DNA of 34,808 nt from Pseudomonadota bacterium (GTDB taxonomy: Bacteria > Pseudomonadota > Alphaproteobacteria > Sphingomonadales > SMXR01), in the NCBI GenBank assembly GCA_022574255.1, contig JACZSK010000021.1, forward strand, positions 1 to 34,808, given 5' to 3'. The position numbers and the translations under genes are program-made. Position 1 is the stretch's first letter. Every line of letters begins with the position of its first letter. Of the stretch, positions 1 through 9,608 are shown piece after piece. The notes beneath the pieces are model-generated. The model did not search any database. It was not told where the DNA came from and saw only the letters and a list, made by a program, of their open reading frames with translations.

Positions 1-1
1 A

Positions 2-157
2 TCGCTGAACGGCGTCGAGGCCCATGGCGGCGCCATCGACGTGCAGGGGCCGGTCATCGCCGACGGAATGCTGTTTATCCAGTCTGGGTACGGACTGTTC
101 GGGCAAATGCCCGGCAACATATTGCTGGCGTTTCGCATTGCCGCAAACAAGAAGTGA
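2..157 (+). CDS. C-terminal fragment of a PQQ-binding / beta-propeller-repeat protein (5' end outside window)
   Basis: Frame 2 reads SLNGVEAHGGAIDVQGPVIADGMLFIQSGYGLFGQMPGNILLAFRIAANKK*. The GG-ID-GP-ADGM-SGYG-GN-LLAF pattern is typical of the last blade of PQQ-dehydrogenase-like propellers. Confidence 0.7.
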   Translation, partial: SLNGVEAHGGAIDVQGPVIADGMLFIQSGYGLFGQMPGNILLAFRIAANKK

Positions 158-177
158 AGCAGCGGTAACGCGGCCAA

Positions 178-216
178 GAAAAAGCCCGGAGAGGATATCC
201 CCCTCCGGGCTCGTTT
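178..216. terminator. Bidirectional rho-independent terminator between convergent genes
   Basis: Perfect 9-bp stem AGCCCGGAG (183-191) / CTCCGGGCT (203-211), preceded by an A-tract (agaaaaa) and followed by cgttttct. Confidence 0.8.
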
Positions 217-235
217 TCTCGTCTGCGCTCAAATC

Positions 236-2364
236 CTAAAAGGTGTCAGGATTGAGGCTGGTATCGAAGCGGCCAAGGCCGGCGGTTGCCGGGCCATTGC
301 CATAGACCTCCCAGGTCTTGCGGAAGGTATTGACCTGTTTGACCGCCGAGCTCTTCTTGCCCGGGTCCTGTTCTGCGATCAGGATAAACGCCATGGTCTT
401 GACGTCCAGAGCAGGAGCACCGTCGCCTCCAACCTGATCAATTTCGTCACCGAGAACGCCAAACACCGGTGCAAAGAGGTTGTTCCTATCAAGGAAGAAG
501 CGCGGTCCGTTGTTCGGGAACCCGCCGCCAAAGAAGTCATTGAGGCCCCAAATGTCATTGAGCGTCAAGTTGACCCGATCACCACAAAATACCAAGTCAT
601 CCTGAGGTCCAAAACCGGCGGCGAACTGAAGCGAAGTGCCACCTCTGAAGGACGGGTTGTCGACATACCAGAACTCACCGACATCATCCGAATCCAGAAG
701 CCCCATCATATATTGGTCGAGCAAAGTAAAGCCATCGACCAGTTCGTCGGGTTCCATCTGAAAAGTGTTTGCACCGACACGCTCAGCTATGGGGTTTTGC
801 TCGGTTCCGCCAGCCTCCATGTCCGGACATACGCTCGGAAGCAGGCCATGGTCGATTATGGCATTACCCTCCTCACTCGAGGCCCGCGGATCGCCGCCAA
901 ACTGCGAGTATGGTACAGTGACATTGAAGAAGAAGCTCCAATGGGCGTTCGCGCGACCCAGAAGATCCCAACTGTCCGCTGAAAAGCCGGTGTCCGGATG
1001 CAGGATCAGCGGGAAGGCGAGCCAGCGATGGCCGGCTTCCTGCGCCATGATCGACATCGCCGAATTCAGCCCCAGCGTATAGGGGCCGAAGGCGCCAAAA
1101 TCGCCGTTCAGGGTACCGGCTTGACGCGCGCGGTTGGTCACCTGGCGTGGTCCCGGAGGACCGTTGGAGGCCGCGGCGCCGGCAAAGCGGAACTTCTTGA
1201 TCGGCGGATTCTCGAGCTTCTTGGCGTCGGGCCAATAGAGACCGATACGGTTCATCATCAGGATTGATTCCAGCTCGCCGGCGCTGCCGCCAACGGAACT
1301 GGCATCAAAGACCGCGCGGTTGCCCAGCCCGAAGGTCAGGTTCTGCATGCCCTGGTGAAAAGCGAAACCGCCCTGGAGGTCGACAATCCAGTCGGTAAAC
1401 ATAACGAGGAAGTCATATTTGTCGTCATGTGTTTTGTAGAACTCATTGGCGACCGCAATGGTATCGATCTGCTTGTTGGCGACACCCGGTGAAAATTCCT
1501 CGAAAATCGCTCCGGCTTCCTTGGTTGTCGGCAGGTCGGCGCTGAGATCGACTTCATTGAAAGGCTCTTCGCCACCGCCTTCAGCAACGCCAACCACGGC
1601 GGAGCTGGCTGCCACACTGTCCAGCACCATATCAATGGTACCGTCACTGTGCAGGACAACCTGGAAGGTGTTGGAGAATCGGCGATGCCAAACTGCGGCA
1701 CGCCGGTCCAGGTGACGACCACGCGGTCACCACGCAAATCGGCGTTGACCGAACCGCCACCGCCAGTGCCCGCATCTGGATTAAGATCGACATAGAGCGG
1801 CGCTATCCTGGGCGGTCCTGAAACCAGCCGCGCGGCATCGCGCGCAACGCTGGAACCATCACCGCTGCCCAAAGTGATATTACCGTCGGAGTTCACATGA
1901 ATGCTGCTGTAGCTCTCTCCCAGGAACGGGAAAGAAAAGCCGATCACCACCTCGGTGGTGTCGTCGTCGCCCAGCCCCAGATCGCCGCCAATGCTCGCAT
2001 CCATTCCGAGGTCGGAATTCGTGAGCGTGAAGGAATCGGTTCCCGGCGCGAAAGTGATCGACGTGCCGGCCGCCAGATCGTAAAGATTCGGAGGCGTCGG
2101 CTGGATAATCATCAGGCCATTATCGACCAATATGGCAACATTGCCCTCGTCGCGGCTGACCGCAGCCTTCGGGCCGCCGGCGCCCTGGGCCATGATGTTG
2201 CGCTGATGCAGCAATATCTGCTGCGCCTCGCGCGCCGGGCCGCTGACGTCAACATGATCGAAAGGCCCGGTATCCACATATGGAATGGATTTTGGCTCAG
2301 GTGCAGCGAGTGCTGCAACGGGTAGTACAAGGGCTGCAACGCAGCCCAGTGCAATTTTCTTCAT
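236..2364 (-). pseudogene. Large secreted protein with nidogen-like N-terminal region and degenerate metalloprotease-like C-terminal region, split by an apparent frameshift
   Basis: ORF 1336..2364 (signal peptide MKKIALGCVAALVLPVAALA, then ...VVVTWTGVPQFGIADS) and ORF 236..1630 (MVLDSVAASSAVVGVAEGG...) overlap in different frames. Reading upstream of 1630 in the second frame gives FSNTFQVVLHSDGTIDMVLDS, a natural continuation of the first ORF. Confidence 0.65.
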
Positions 2365-2822
2365 CGTGAACTCCCCAATTTATTCGCGACGCGCCTGAAA
2401 GTTTTTCAGCACGTATTATGGGCCAAGCTGGCACAAGAAAAGTGACCCGGCAAGACGGTTGAAAAACTTATGGTTAACGGAATGTCAACTATAAGGGTCA
2501 CAGCGACGCAGAGCGGATTGGTCCAAATTCCGGCCAACGCGTCCATAAAGCGTTGAGCGTCGTTTTTTTGCATCTTCCGGTAATGAGTCGCTGCCGGATT
2601 GTCCTGCTGCGAGGTCCGGTATGCCGGCGCGCGAGCCGGCCTGGCGGTTGATCGGCTGTTTAAATCCTGCACCCTGTTCCCCAAAACTGCGGCCGCGGCG
2701 GTAAAACCAACCCTTCCGAAGCCTTTGGTCGCCGTGGCCCCGTTAACTATTTATGGTTAAAATTCAAATACTTGCACGCAAAGGTTTGCCTGATACTGTA
2801 AATATCGGCTACACTGATTCTC

Positions 2823-3473
2823 TTGGGGAGAGTCGAACCTGTGGACATAGGTAGGCGTTATAATCAACCGATCCACAAGAACAGCAGCGGGGGGCAGAAG
2901 TCCAGTAACTGGCGCGCCGGTCCTGCAATCGTTTTTGGGGTCATTCTGGTTCCGGCGTGGAGCGTCGGGGTCGCCGGTCTTTCGTGGGCCGGCCTGTTGG
3001 GCACAGCGCTCGGCTGGGCGCTTCTGCGGCTTGCCGTTATTGATGCGCGCCACCTCATTCTCCCGGACAAGATAACATTGCCACTCATCGCCGGCGGGCT
3101 GATTGCCGGCTATGCGCTGCACCCGGCGATGCTGCCGGATCATCTGATTGGCGCCATTGCCGGATATCTGGCCCTGTGGGGGGTCGGCGCGGCCTTCCAG
3201 GCGCTTCGCGGCCACGCCGGTCTGGGTCTGGGCGACGCGAAATTATTTGCCGCCGCCGGGGCCTGGCTGACTTGGGTTGGCCTGCCGACGGTGCTGGCGA
3301 TCGCATCCTTTGGCGGATTGGCGCTGGCGCTGGCCAGCCGCGTAATCAGTGGCCCAGGGGACAAGAACAAACCCCTGCCCTTCGGTCCGCCGTTGGCGCT
3401 GGGCATATGGCTGGTCTGGCTCTATGGACCAATTCAATGGGGCGTACCGGGCATCTGGGGGGGCGCGCCATGA
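2823..3473 (+). CDS. gspO: Type II secretion prepilin peptidase (A24 family), lacking the N-terminal methyltransferase domain
   Basis: Two aspartyl-protease motifs (VIDARHLILPD and GLGLGDAKL) in a polytopic membrane protein, directly upstream of gspE. Start is TTG at 2823 or GTG at 2841. Confidence 0.75.
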   Translation: MGRVEPVDIGRRYNQPIHKNSSGGQKSSNWRAGPAIVFGVILVPAWSVGVAGLSWAGLLGTALGWALLRLAVIDARHLILPDKITLPLIAGGLIAGYALHPAMLPDHLIGAIAGYLALWGVGAAFQALRGHAGLGLGDAKLFAAAGAWLTWVGLPTVLAIASFGGLALALASRVISGPGDKNKPLPFGPPLALGIWLVWLYGPIQWGVPGIWGGAP

Positions 3474-5188
3474 CGCGGCAGGAGCATATTTCCAGCGAGG
3501 ACAGCGAGCAGATCCTGATCGACGAACTGCTGGAGGCAGGGGTCATAGATTCCGCCAGCCTTGAGCGGGCCACCCAGGTGGCGCGGGGCGAGGGCGATCC
3601 TGTGTGGCGAATCCTGCCCCGGCTGGGGCTTATGTCGGAAGAGCAGCTGGCCAAAACCATGGCCAAGGCGTTCGGCATGAAGCTGGTTTTGATGGGTGAT
3701 TTTCCCAAGGAGTTGCCGTTTCGCGACAAGATCAGCAGGCGATTCCTGATGGAGCATCAGGTGTTGCCGCTGGGCGAAAAAAAGGGCGTCGTACAGGTCG
3801 CTGTGGCCGACCCCGACAGCGACTATGCGCTGAGGGCTGTCGAGCAGGCGCTTGACTCCACCGTAATTGCCCTGCTTGCCTCGCCGGCCGATATAGCCAC
3901 CAAGCTGGAGGAATATTTTGCCGAGGGCATCTCGGCGATGGCGCGAATTACGACCGGCGAGGACGCCGGGCCGGCCCGGCTTTCCGACGACGACCTTGAT
4001 GTCTTGCGCGACAGCGCCTCCGGCGCACCGGTCGTGAAGCTGGTCAATCTGATTATCGAACGGGCGGTAACCGCGGGCGCATCCGATATTCATATCGAGC
4101 CATTTGAAAACAATCTGGTCGTGCGCTATCGCATCGATGGCGTGCTGCAGGCGGTTGAATCGCCGCCGCCGCATATGAGCAACGCCATAATTTCGCGCAT
4201 CAAGCTGCTGTCCAATCTCAATATAGCCGAGCGCCGTTTACCCCAGGATGGCCGCGCCAAGGTGGCGGTGCGGGGCACGCCGATCGATATGCGGGTTTCC
4301 ACCATGCCGGCCCTGTTTGGTGAAAGCGTGGTGCTGCGCATCCTCGACCAGTCCAGCGTGGCGCTGGACCTGGCCGAACTCGGATTCGCGGCGGATGATA
4401 TACAGCGCATCGAAAAACTGGTGCATCGGCCCAGCGGAATCGTACTGGCGGTTGGTCCCACGGGCAGCGGTAAAACAACCACGCTGTATGCGGCACTGAG
4501 CCTGATCAACACCGTCGACCGCAAGATCCTGACCGTCGAGGATCCGGTGGAATACCAGATTCAGGGAATAGTCCAGTCGCAGGTCAAACCGGGCATCGGG
4601 CTGGATTTTGCCACTGTGCTGCGTTCCCTGCTGCGCCAGGATCCCGACATAATCATGGTTGGCGAGATCAGGGATACCGAGACCGCTAAAATAGCGGTGC
4701 AGGCGGCATTGACGGGCCATACGGTATTTTCGACTCTGCATACCAATTCGGCGATTGCCACGGTCACGCGGCTGGTGGATATGGGAATCGAGCCGTTCCT
4801 TCTGGGCGCGACGCTGGGCGGCATCATTGCCCAGCGGCTGGTACGGCGCCTGTGCCCGGAATGCCGCGAACCCACCAAGGTTGACCGCGCGGCGCTGGGT
4901 GCCGCCCGCATACCCGAATTACCGAAGAGCGGCCCGGTCAAGCTGTGGCGGGCAAAGGGCTGTGCCGCCTGCCACCAGACCGGTTATCGGGGGCGCACGG
5001 TGATATGCGAAATCCTGGAAATCAGCGAAGAGCTTCAGCACGCGCTGTCCCAGTTTAGCAACGAAAACGAGTTGGCCGGGATTGTCCGGAAAGACGGTTT
5101 CCGTTCATTGTTCGATTCGGGCATCGGCAAGGTGCTCAGCGGAGAAACCTCTCTGGAGGAAATTCTCCGGGTGACCCTCGAGAAATAG
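3470..5188 (+). CDS. gspE: Type II secretion system ATPase GspE
   Basis: Walker A GPTGSGKTTTLYAAL, Walker B RQDPDIIMVGEIRDTETA, Zn motif CPEC...CAAC. ATG at 3470 overlaps the gspO stop (ATGA). The longer ORF from 3176 is a spurious extension. Confidence 0.93.
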   Translation: MTRQEHISSEDSEQILIDELLEAGVIDSASLERATQVARGEGDPVWRILPRLGLMSEEQLAKTMAKAFGMKLVLMGDFPKELPFRDKISRRFLMEHQVLPLGEKKGVVQVAVADPDSDYALRAVEQALDSTVIALLASPADIATKLEEYFAEGISAMARITTGEDAGPARLSDDDLDVLRDSASGAPVVKLVNLIIERAVTAGASDIHIEPFENNLVVRYRIDGVLQAVESPPPHMSNAIISRIKLLSNLNIAERRLPQDGRAKVAVRGTPIDMRVSTMPALFGESVVLRILDQSSVALDLAELGFAADDIQRIEKLVHRPSGIVLAVGPTGSGKTTTLYAALSLINTVDRKILTVEDPVEYQIQGIVQSQVKPGIGLDFATVLRSLLRQDPDIIMVGEIRDTETAKIAVQAALTGHTVFSTLHTNSAIATVTRLVDMGIEPFLLGATLGGIIAQRLVRRLCPECREPTKVDRAALGAARIPELPKSGPVKLWRAKGCAACHQTGYRGRTVICEILEISEELQHALSQFSNENELAGIVRKDGFRSLFDSGIGKVLSGETSLEEILRVTLEK

Positions 5189-5189
5189 A

Positions 5190-6407
5190 ATGGAACGGTT
5201 TCGCTTCATAGCTCTCGACGCCGCCGGCCATGTTCAGCAGGGCGTGCTGCCGGCCAGCAGCGAGGACGCCGCGCGCAGTCGTCTGGAAGCAAAAGACCTT
5301 ACCCTGGTCCGCCTTGACCGGGCGCGCGGCTTTTCTCTGGGTGATATCCTGAACAAGGACATTTCCTTCGGGCCCGCAATGAGTCGCGGCGAGCGGGCGG
5401 TTTTCATCGACAGCCTGGCCAGCCTGCTGGACGCAGGCATAACCCTGGATGTGTCACTGAATATTCTGGCCGGCATGCAATCGCGCCAGACCGCCAGCGA
5501 CACCGTTGAAAATCTGCTCAAACTGGTGCGCGAGGGGCAAAGCTTCTCGGACGCGCTGGACGCGCATGCCAACCTGTTCCCGCGTGAGATGATTGCCATT
5601 GTGCGCGCCGGCGAGGAAAGTGGCCGCCTGGCCGCCGCGCTGAGTGAACTTTCCAGATACCTGAGCCGCGCCAACGCTCTCAGGCAAAAGGTCATCGCCT
5701 CGCTCTATTACCCCGCCTTTCTGATTACCGTGGCGCTGGCCGCCATCGTTGTTATCGTCACCCTTGTTCTGCCCGAATTCGAACCGATCTTTGCCTCGGC
5801 GGGCCAGGAATTGCCGTTGCTGACGCGGATCGTGCGCAGCTTCGGCAGGGCGCTGGTGGATTATTACTGGGTGGCGCCGTTTCTGCTTGGCGCCGTTGTG
5901 CTGGCGCTGGCCCATGCGCGGCGCGACCCGGCAATGCGTCTGCGTCGGGATCGGCTGTTTCTTGCCATGCCACTGGTCGGGCGGCTGGTCCTGATCGGCC
6001 AGACCGCCATGCTGGCGCGTGTCCTGGGGGCGCTGCTGCGCGGCGGTGTTGGCATTGTACGGGCACTGGATATTGTCGAGGGTACGCTGTCGAACGCGGT
6101 TCTGGCGGGCAAGCTTCGCGATGTCAGGAACGAGGTGAAACGCGGAGCCGGGCTGGCGCGCTCGCTGTCCGGCGCCGGCGGCTTTCCCATATTGTTTTTG
6201 CAGTTAGCGCAGGTTGGCGAGGAAGCCGGATGTCTGGACGACATGCTGGTTAAAGTCGCCGACATTTATGACGAGCAACTGAGCCTTTCCCTCGATCGCC
6301 TGGTGGCGATCCTGGTGCCGGCGATAACCCTGGTCATGGGACTGGTTGTGGGGGCCATTGTGTTCGCGGTTCTGGGCGCCACTCTCGGCCTCAACCAATT
6401 AATCTGA
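5190..6407 (+). CDS. gspF: Type II secretion inner-membrane platform protein GspF
   Basis: 405 aa with duplicated GspF domain (LASLLDAGITLDVSLNIL; ARVLGALLRGGVGIVRALDIVEGTL) and a C-terminal TM segment. Confidence 0.92.
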   Translation: MERFRFIALDAAGHVQQGVLPASSEDAARSRLEAKDLTLVRLDRARGFSLGDILNKDISFGPAMSRGERAVFIDSLASLLDAGITLDVSLNILAGMQSRQTASDTVENLLKLVREGQSFSDALDAHANLFPREMIAIVRAGEESGRLAAALSELSRYLSRANALRQKVIASLYYPAFLITVALAAIVVIVTLVLPEFEPIFASAGQELPLLTRIVRSFGRALVDYYWVAPFLLGAVVLALAHARRDPAMRLRRDRLFLAMPLVGRLVLIGQTAMLARVLGALLRGGVGIVRALDIVEGTLSNAVLAGKLRDVRNEVKRGAGLARSLSGAGGFPILFLQLAQVGEEAGCLDDMLVKVADIYDEQLSLSLDRLVAILVPAITLVMGLVVGAIVFAVLGATLGLNQLI

Positions 6408-6436
6408 TGCGCTGGCAGGCCAGCAAGGAAAATGAA

Positions 6437-6886
6437 ATGAAGCTGTACAGAGACAGAATTATTGGCGATCCGCGGCACGGCGAGGGCGGCTATACGCTGA
6501 TGGAAATCCTGATCGTGCTGGCGCTGCTGGCATTGATCGCGGGTTTCGCCGTGCCCAACCTGATGAAGGTTTTTGGCGGCGCGAAGACCGACGCAGCGGC
6601 GATCCAGATCAATAACCTTGGCGCCGTGCTGGATATATATCGTCTGGAAAACGGCGCCTACCCGACCAGCGAACAGGGTCTCAAGGCGCTGGTCACCAAG
6701 CCGGCCGATGCCAAGACCTGGAACGGACCGTATCTGGACAAGGAAAGCGCGCTCACTGACCCGTGGAACAATGCATATCGCTACAGGGTTCCGGGCCAGC
6801 GCTCCTCTCGCGGTTACGATCTCTATAGCTACGGCGCTGATAACGCCGAGGGCGGCGAAGGGGAGGACAGTGACGTCTGGCAGTAA
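6437..6886 (+). CDS. gspG: Major pseudopilin GspG
   Basis: Prepilin cleavage motif GG|YTLMEILIVLALLALIAGFAVPNL and the C-terminal pattern NGAYPTSEQGLKALV...GPYLDKESALTDPWNNAYRYRVPG. ATG 6437 preferred over ORF start 6407. Confidence 0.92.
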   Translation: MKLYRDRIIGDPRHGEGGYTLMEILIVLALLALIAGFAVPNLMKVFGGAKTDAAAIQINNLGAVLDIYRLENGAYPTSEQGLKALVTKPADAKTWNGPYLDKESALTDPWNNAYRYRVPGQRSSRGYDLYSYGADNAEGGEGEDSDVWQ

Positions 6887-7391
6887 ACATAGGGGCGATG
6901 GATTTTCGCGCCAGCGCGGCTATACGCTGCTGGAAATGCTCATAGTCATGGCGATTTTCTCGCTGATGCTGGGCTTTGCCGTGCCGTCGCTGCGCTCGTC
7001 ATCGGCTGCGGGCACCGTGAAGCACGCGGAGGCCGTATTGGTCAGCGCCTTCCGCGAAGCCCGCGCCCGGGCAGTGGCCACCAATCAGCAGGCCGGCGTG
7101 CGCCTGGACCTGACGGCGAACCGGCTGAGCCAGGGCCCGGCTTTCAGCGCCGCCGATGCCGAGATTCTCGGCGACCAGTCTCTGCAAATTCAACTGACCA
7201 CGGCGCGGGCACTGGTGGCCGGGGAAAGTGATGGAGCGATCGTCTTCTTTCCCGACGGCACCTCCAGCGGCGGGCGCGTCATTCTGCAAAGCGGCAGTGC
7301 AATCAGCGTTGTCGAAGTAGACTGGATGACCGGGATGACCCGTATCAGCACCGGCGATGCCGCCAATGCCGGGGGAGGGCGCGATGGCTGA
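6870..7391 (+). CDS. gspH: Minor pseudopilin GspH
   Basis: QRG|YTLLEMLIVMAIFSLMLGFAVPSL prepilin motif. Likely GTG start at 6870; upstream part of the ORF from 6573 overlaps gspG out of frame. Confidence 0.8.
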   Translation: MTSGSKHRGDGFSRQRGYTLLEMLIVMAIFSLMLGFAVPSLRSSSAAGTVKHAEAVLVSAFREARARAVATNQQAGVRLDLTANRLSQGPAFSAADAEILGDQSLQIQLTTARALVAGESDGAIVFFPDGTSSGGRVILQSGSAISVVEVDWMTGMTRISTGDAANAGGGRDG

Positions 7392-7821
7392 CCATCAGCA
7401 AGGCTTCAGCCTGATCGAAACGCTTGTGGCACTTGCTCTTTTGGGGTTGGTGTCAGGAACAGTGTATTCGTCCTACACCGCCAGCATGTTGGGCAGCGAA
7501 GAAAGCGCGCAAACCGCGCTGGCCACCCGTTTTGCCAAGTCGAAGCTGGATGAAATATCGGCAATCGGCGTTCTTGATGAGAGCAGACATCAGGGCACGA
7601 CCGGCGATGGCTTTCGCTGGCGTGTTGAGGTGACCCCGATTGAAGATCAGGAAACTTCCGCGGCCCAGGCCCGGCAGCAGCCCCGAGGGCAGCGCACAGC
7701 GGCGCTGGCGGCGCTGGTGACGGTCACCGTTAGCTGGCAGGGGCGCAACGCGGATCGCTCCGTGGAGCTTACCACGGTGCGCCTGATCGCCGCCCAGACC
7801 TCCGGGGAGCGAGAAGGATGA
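7384..7821 (+). CDS. gspI: Minor pseudopilin GspI
   Basis: HQQG|FSLIETLVALALLGLVSGTVY prepilin motif; position between gspH and gspJ. Confidence 0.82.
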   Translation: MADHQQGFSLIETLVALALLGLVSGTVYSSYTASMLGSEESAQTALATRFAKSKLDEISAIGVLDESRHQGTTGDGFRWRVEVTPIEDQETSAAQARQQPRGQRTAALAALVTVTVSWQGRNADRSVELTTVRLIAAQTSGEREG

Positions 7822-8558
7822 GCGCGCAAGGTTATCTGACCCGGCAGGGTGGCTATACCCTGATTGAGATGCTGGTGGCGCTGAGCCTGACCGGCTTTCT
7901 CTCGACCGCCCTTCTGGCGAATGTGGGCATGGGCGCGCGGGTTTGGGATACCATCGAGGATCGCAGCCGGCAGAGCGCCAACGGTAATGTTCTGGAGAAG
8001 GTCTTGCGCCGGCATATCGAGCTGGCGGTGCCGCTGAGTGTGACCGCCGGAGAAGGCAGCGTCATGGGCGGCGGACAGCCGGTTTATTTCGAGGGCAGCA
8101 GCCAGAGCCTGCGCTTCTTCACTGAAGCGGGGGCGGGCGCGCTGCCACCCGGAATATACGGCGTCGAATTCGCCATTTCCGAAGGCACGGCCATTTCCGA
8201 AGGCAGGGATGAACAGGACAGTCCGGTGCTCACCGTGCGCCGTGCGCGCACCGCCATCGGCGGCCCTGGCGAAGACCAGCACGTGATTTGGGATGAGAGC
8301 CGCCTGCCGCTGAACGGCAGTGGCGCGGTCTTTGAATATTATAGCGGACCGGGTGGTTCGGCTGGCCGGGGCGCGACCGGGATTTCGGGATGGCGCCGGG
8401 AGTGGACCGGACAGCGGGCACTGCCAGAGCTGGTGCGGCTTTCCTTCGGAGATGGTGAGCTTGCAGAAGTTATCGTGATCGCCCCGGCGCTGGATTATTC
8501 GACGGCGACAATGTCTGCCCGCGCGTTCGAACAGTATTTCGCGAATATTCGCGGCTGA
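7818..8558 (+). CDS. gspJ: Minor pseudopilin GspJ
   Basis: RQGG|YTLIEMLVALSLTGFLSTALLANVG prepilin motif, 246 aa; 4-bp overlap with gspI. Confidence 0.82.
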   Translation: MSAQGYLTRQGGYTLIEMLVALSLTGFLSTALLANVGMGARVWDTIEDRSRQSANGNVLEKVLRRHIELAVPLSVTAGEGSVMGGGQPVYFEGSSQSLRFFTEAGAGALPPGIYGVEFAISEGTAISEGRDEQDSPVLTVRRARTAIGGPGEDQHVIWDESRLPLNGSGAVFEYYSGPGGSAGRGATGISGWRREWTGQRALPELVRLSFGDGELAEVIVIAPALDYSTATMSARAFEQYFANIRG

Positions 8559-8576
8559 AATGGAGAAACGGCACCA

Positions 8577-9608
8577 ATGAGCGAGACCGGCGGCATAGTA
8601 ACAACCTATGTATTCAGAATTGCCTTTCGGCAGTTCTGGACATGGTGGACGGCGCGTCTTGTCGAGGTGCTTCCACGCGCGCTGGTTCGTGGCTCCGGGT
8701 TGGAAACCCGCCCGGACTACCCTGAAATCGATATCGCCGATGGGAATGTTTCGCCACCTGCCGGTGAGGGTGCAGGCAAGATCGTGCTGATCCGGCTACC
8801 GGCCAGGAATGTCCTGGTCCGCTCCACCCGCTACCCCTTTCACGCAGCAAATATCATCCCGGATTTGCTGGCTGCCGAAGTTGATCGCTTTACCCCGTTT
8901 GATGCGGCGGATGTGGTCCTTGCTCATCAAGTTGTGGAATATGATTGGGCGGCCAAGGAAATTACCGTTCTTTTCGCCGCAATTCGGCGCGATATCCTTA
9001 GCCGTCTATTTGAGCAGGCCCTCGCGGCTGGATATATGCCAGCGGGAGCCGTGACCGGCGAAAGAGACCTGCCACTGCTTTTCGCCAAGCCGGGATCAGC
9101 CGGGAGCTTCGGCAGGACGCGGGCCCGGTTCAACGGGTGGATGGCGGCGGCGGCGTTGGTTTTCCTGGTCGCACTCGCCCTGCCGTCGCTGCTGATGGAG
9201 CGCGAATACACGGCGTTATCGGCGCGTTTGTCGGAGGTCCGGGCCAGCGCCGAAGCAGGCGCGGGGTCTGTCGAGCAGGCCAACCGAATTGAAAATACGC
9301 GCCGCTTCATGGACCAGCGGCTTGGTGAGACCGTGCCCCCCCTGGTTCTTCTTTCCGAACTGTCCAGATTGATGCCACGGGATTCATGGATTACGTCCCT
9401 GAACCTGCAGGGCGACAAACTGACCTTGCAGGGTAATGCGCCAAAAGCCTCGGATGTGGTCACAGTGCTTGTGGGCTCCTCAATGCTCAGCGAGGTTCAG
9501 TATCAATCAAGCATCACGCGCGATCCCCGCAGCAATCTCGAGCGATTCTCGATTTCCGCTGTCATAACAACGGGTGACGCCACCAGAAGCGGGGGTGCCG
9601 GCGAATGA
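8577..9608 (+). CDS. gspL: GspL / PilN-like type II secretion assembly protein
   Basis: N-terminal cytoplasmic region, single TM (AAAALVFLVALALPSLL), then a PilN-like periplasmic region (LLSELSRLMPRDSWITSLNLQGDKLTLQG); operon position. Confidence 0.72.
   Translation: MSETGGIVTTYVFRIAFRQFWTWWTARLVEVLPRALVRGSGLETRPDYPEIDIADGNVSPPAGEGAGKIVLIRLPARNVLVRSTRYPFHAANIIPDLLAAEVDRFTPFDAADVVLAHQVVEYDWAAKEITVLFAAIRRDILSRLFEQALAAGYMPAGAVTGERDLPLLFAKPGSAGSFGRTRARFNGWMAAAALVFLVALALPSLLMEREYTALSARLSEVRASAEAGAGSVEQANRIENTRRFMDQRLGETVPPLVLLSELSRLMPRDSWITSLNLQGDKLTLQGNAPKASDVVTVLVGSSMLSEVQYQSSITRDPRSNLERFSISAVITTGDATRSGGAGE

Noticed and set aside
24-239. 71-aa ORF at the left edge
   Set aside because: Out of frame with the recognisable PQQ-propeller C-terminus (2-157) and runs through the terminator hairpin.
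2535-2570. Possible small-RNA terminator: CAACGC...GCGTTG followed by a T-tract (gtcgttttttt)
   Set aside because: Stem of only 6 bp with a gap before the T-run; insufficient without expression data.
2406-2684. 92-aa minus-strand ORF in the divergent intergenic region
   Set aside because: No recognisable features and atypical composition; probably chance ORF in regulatory DNA.
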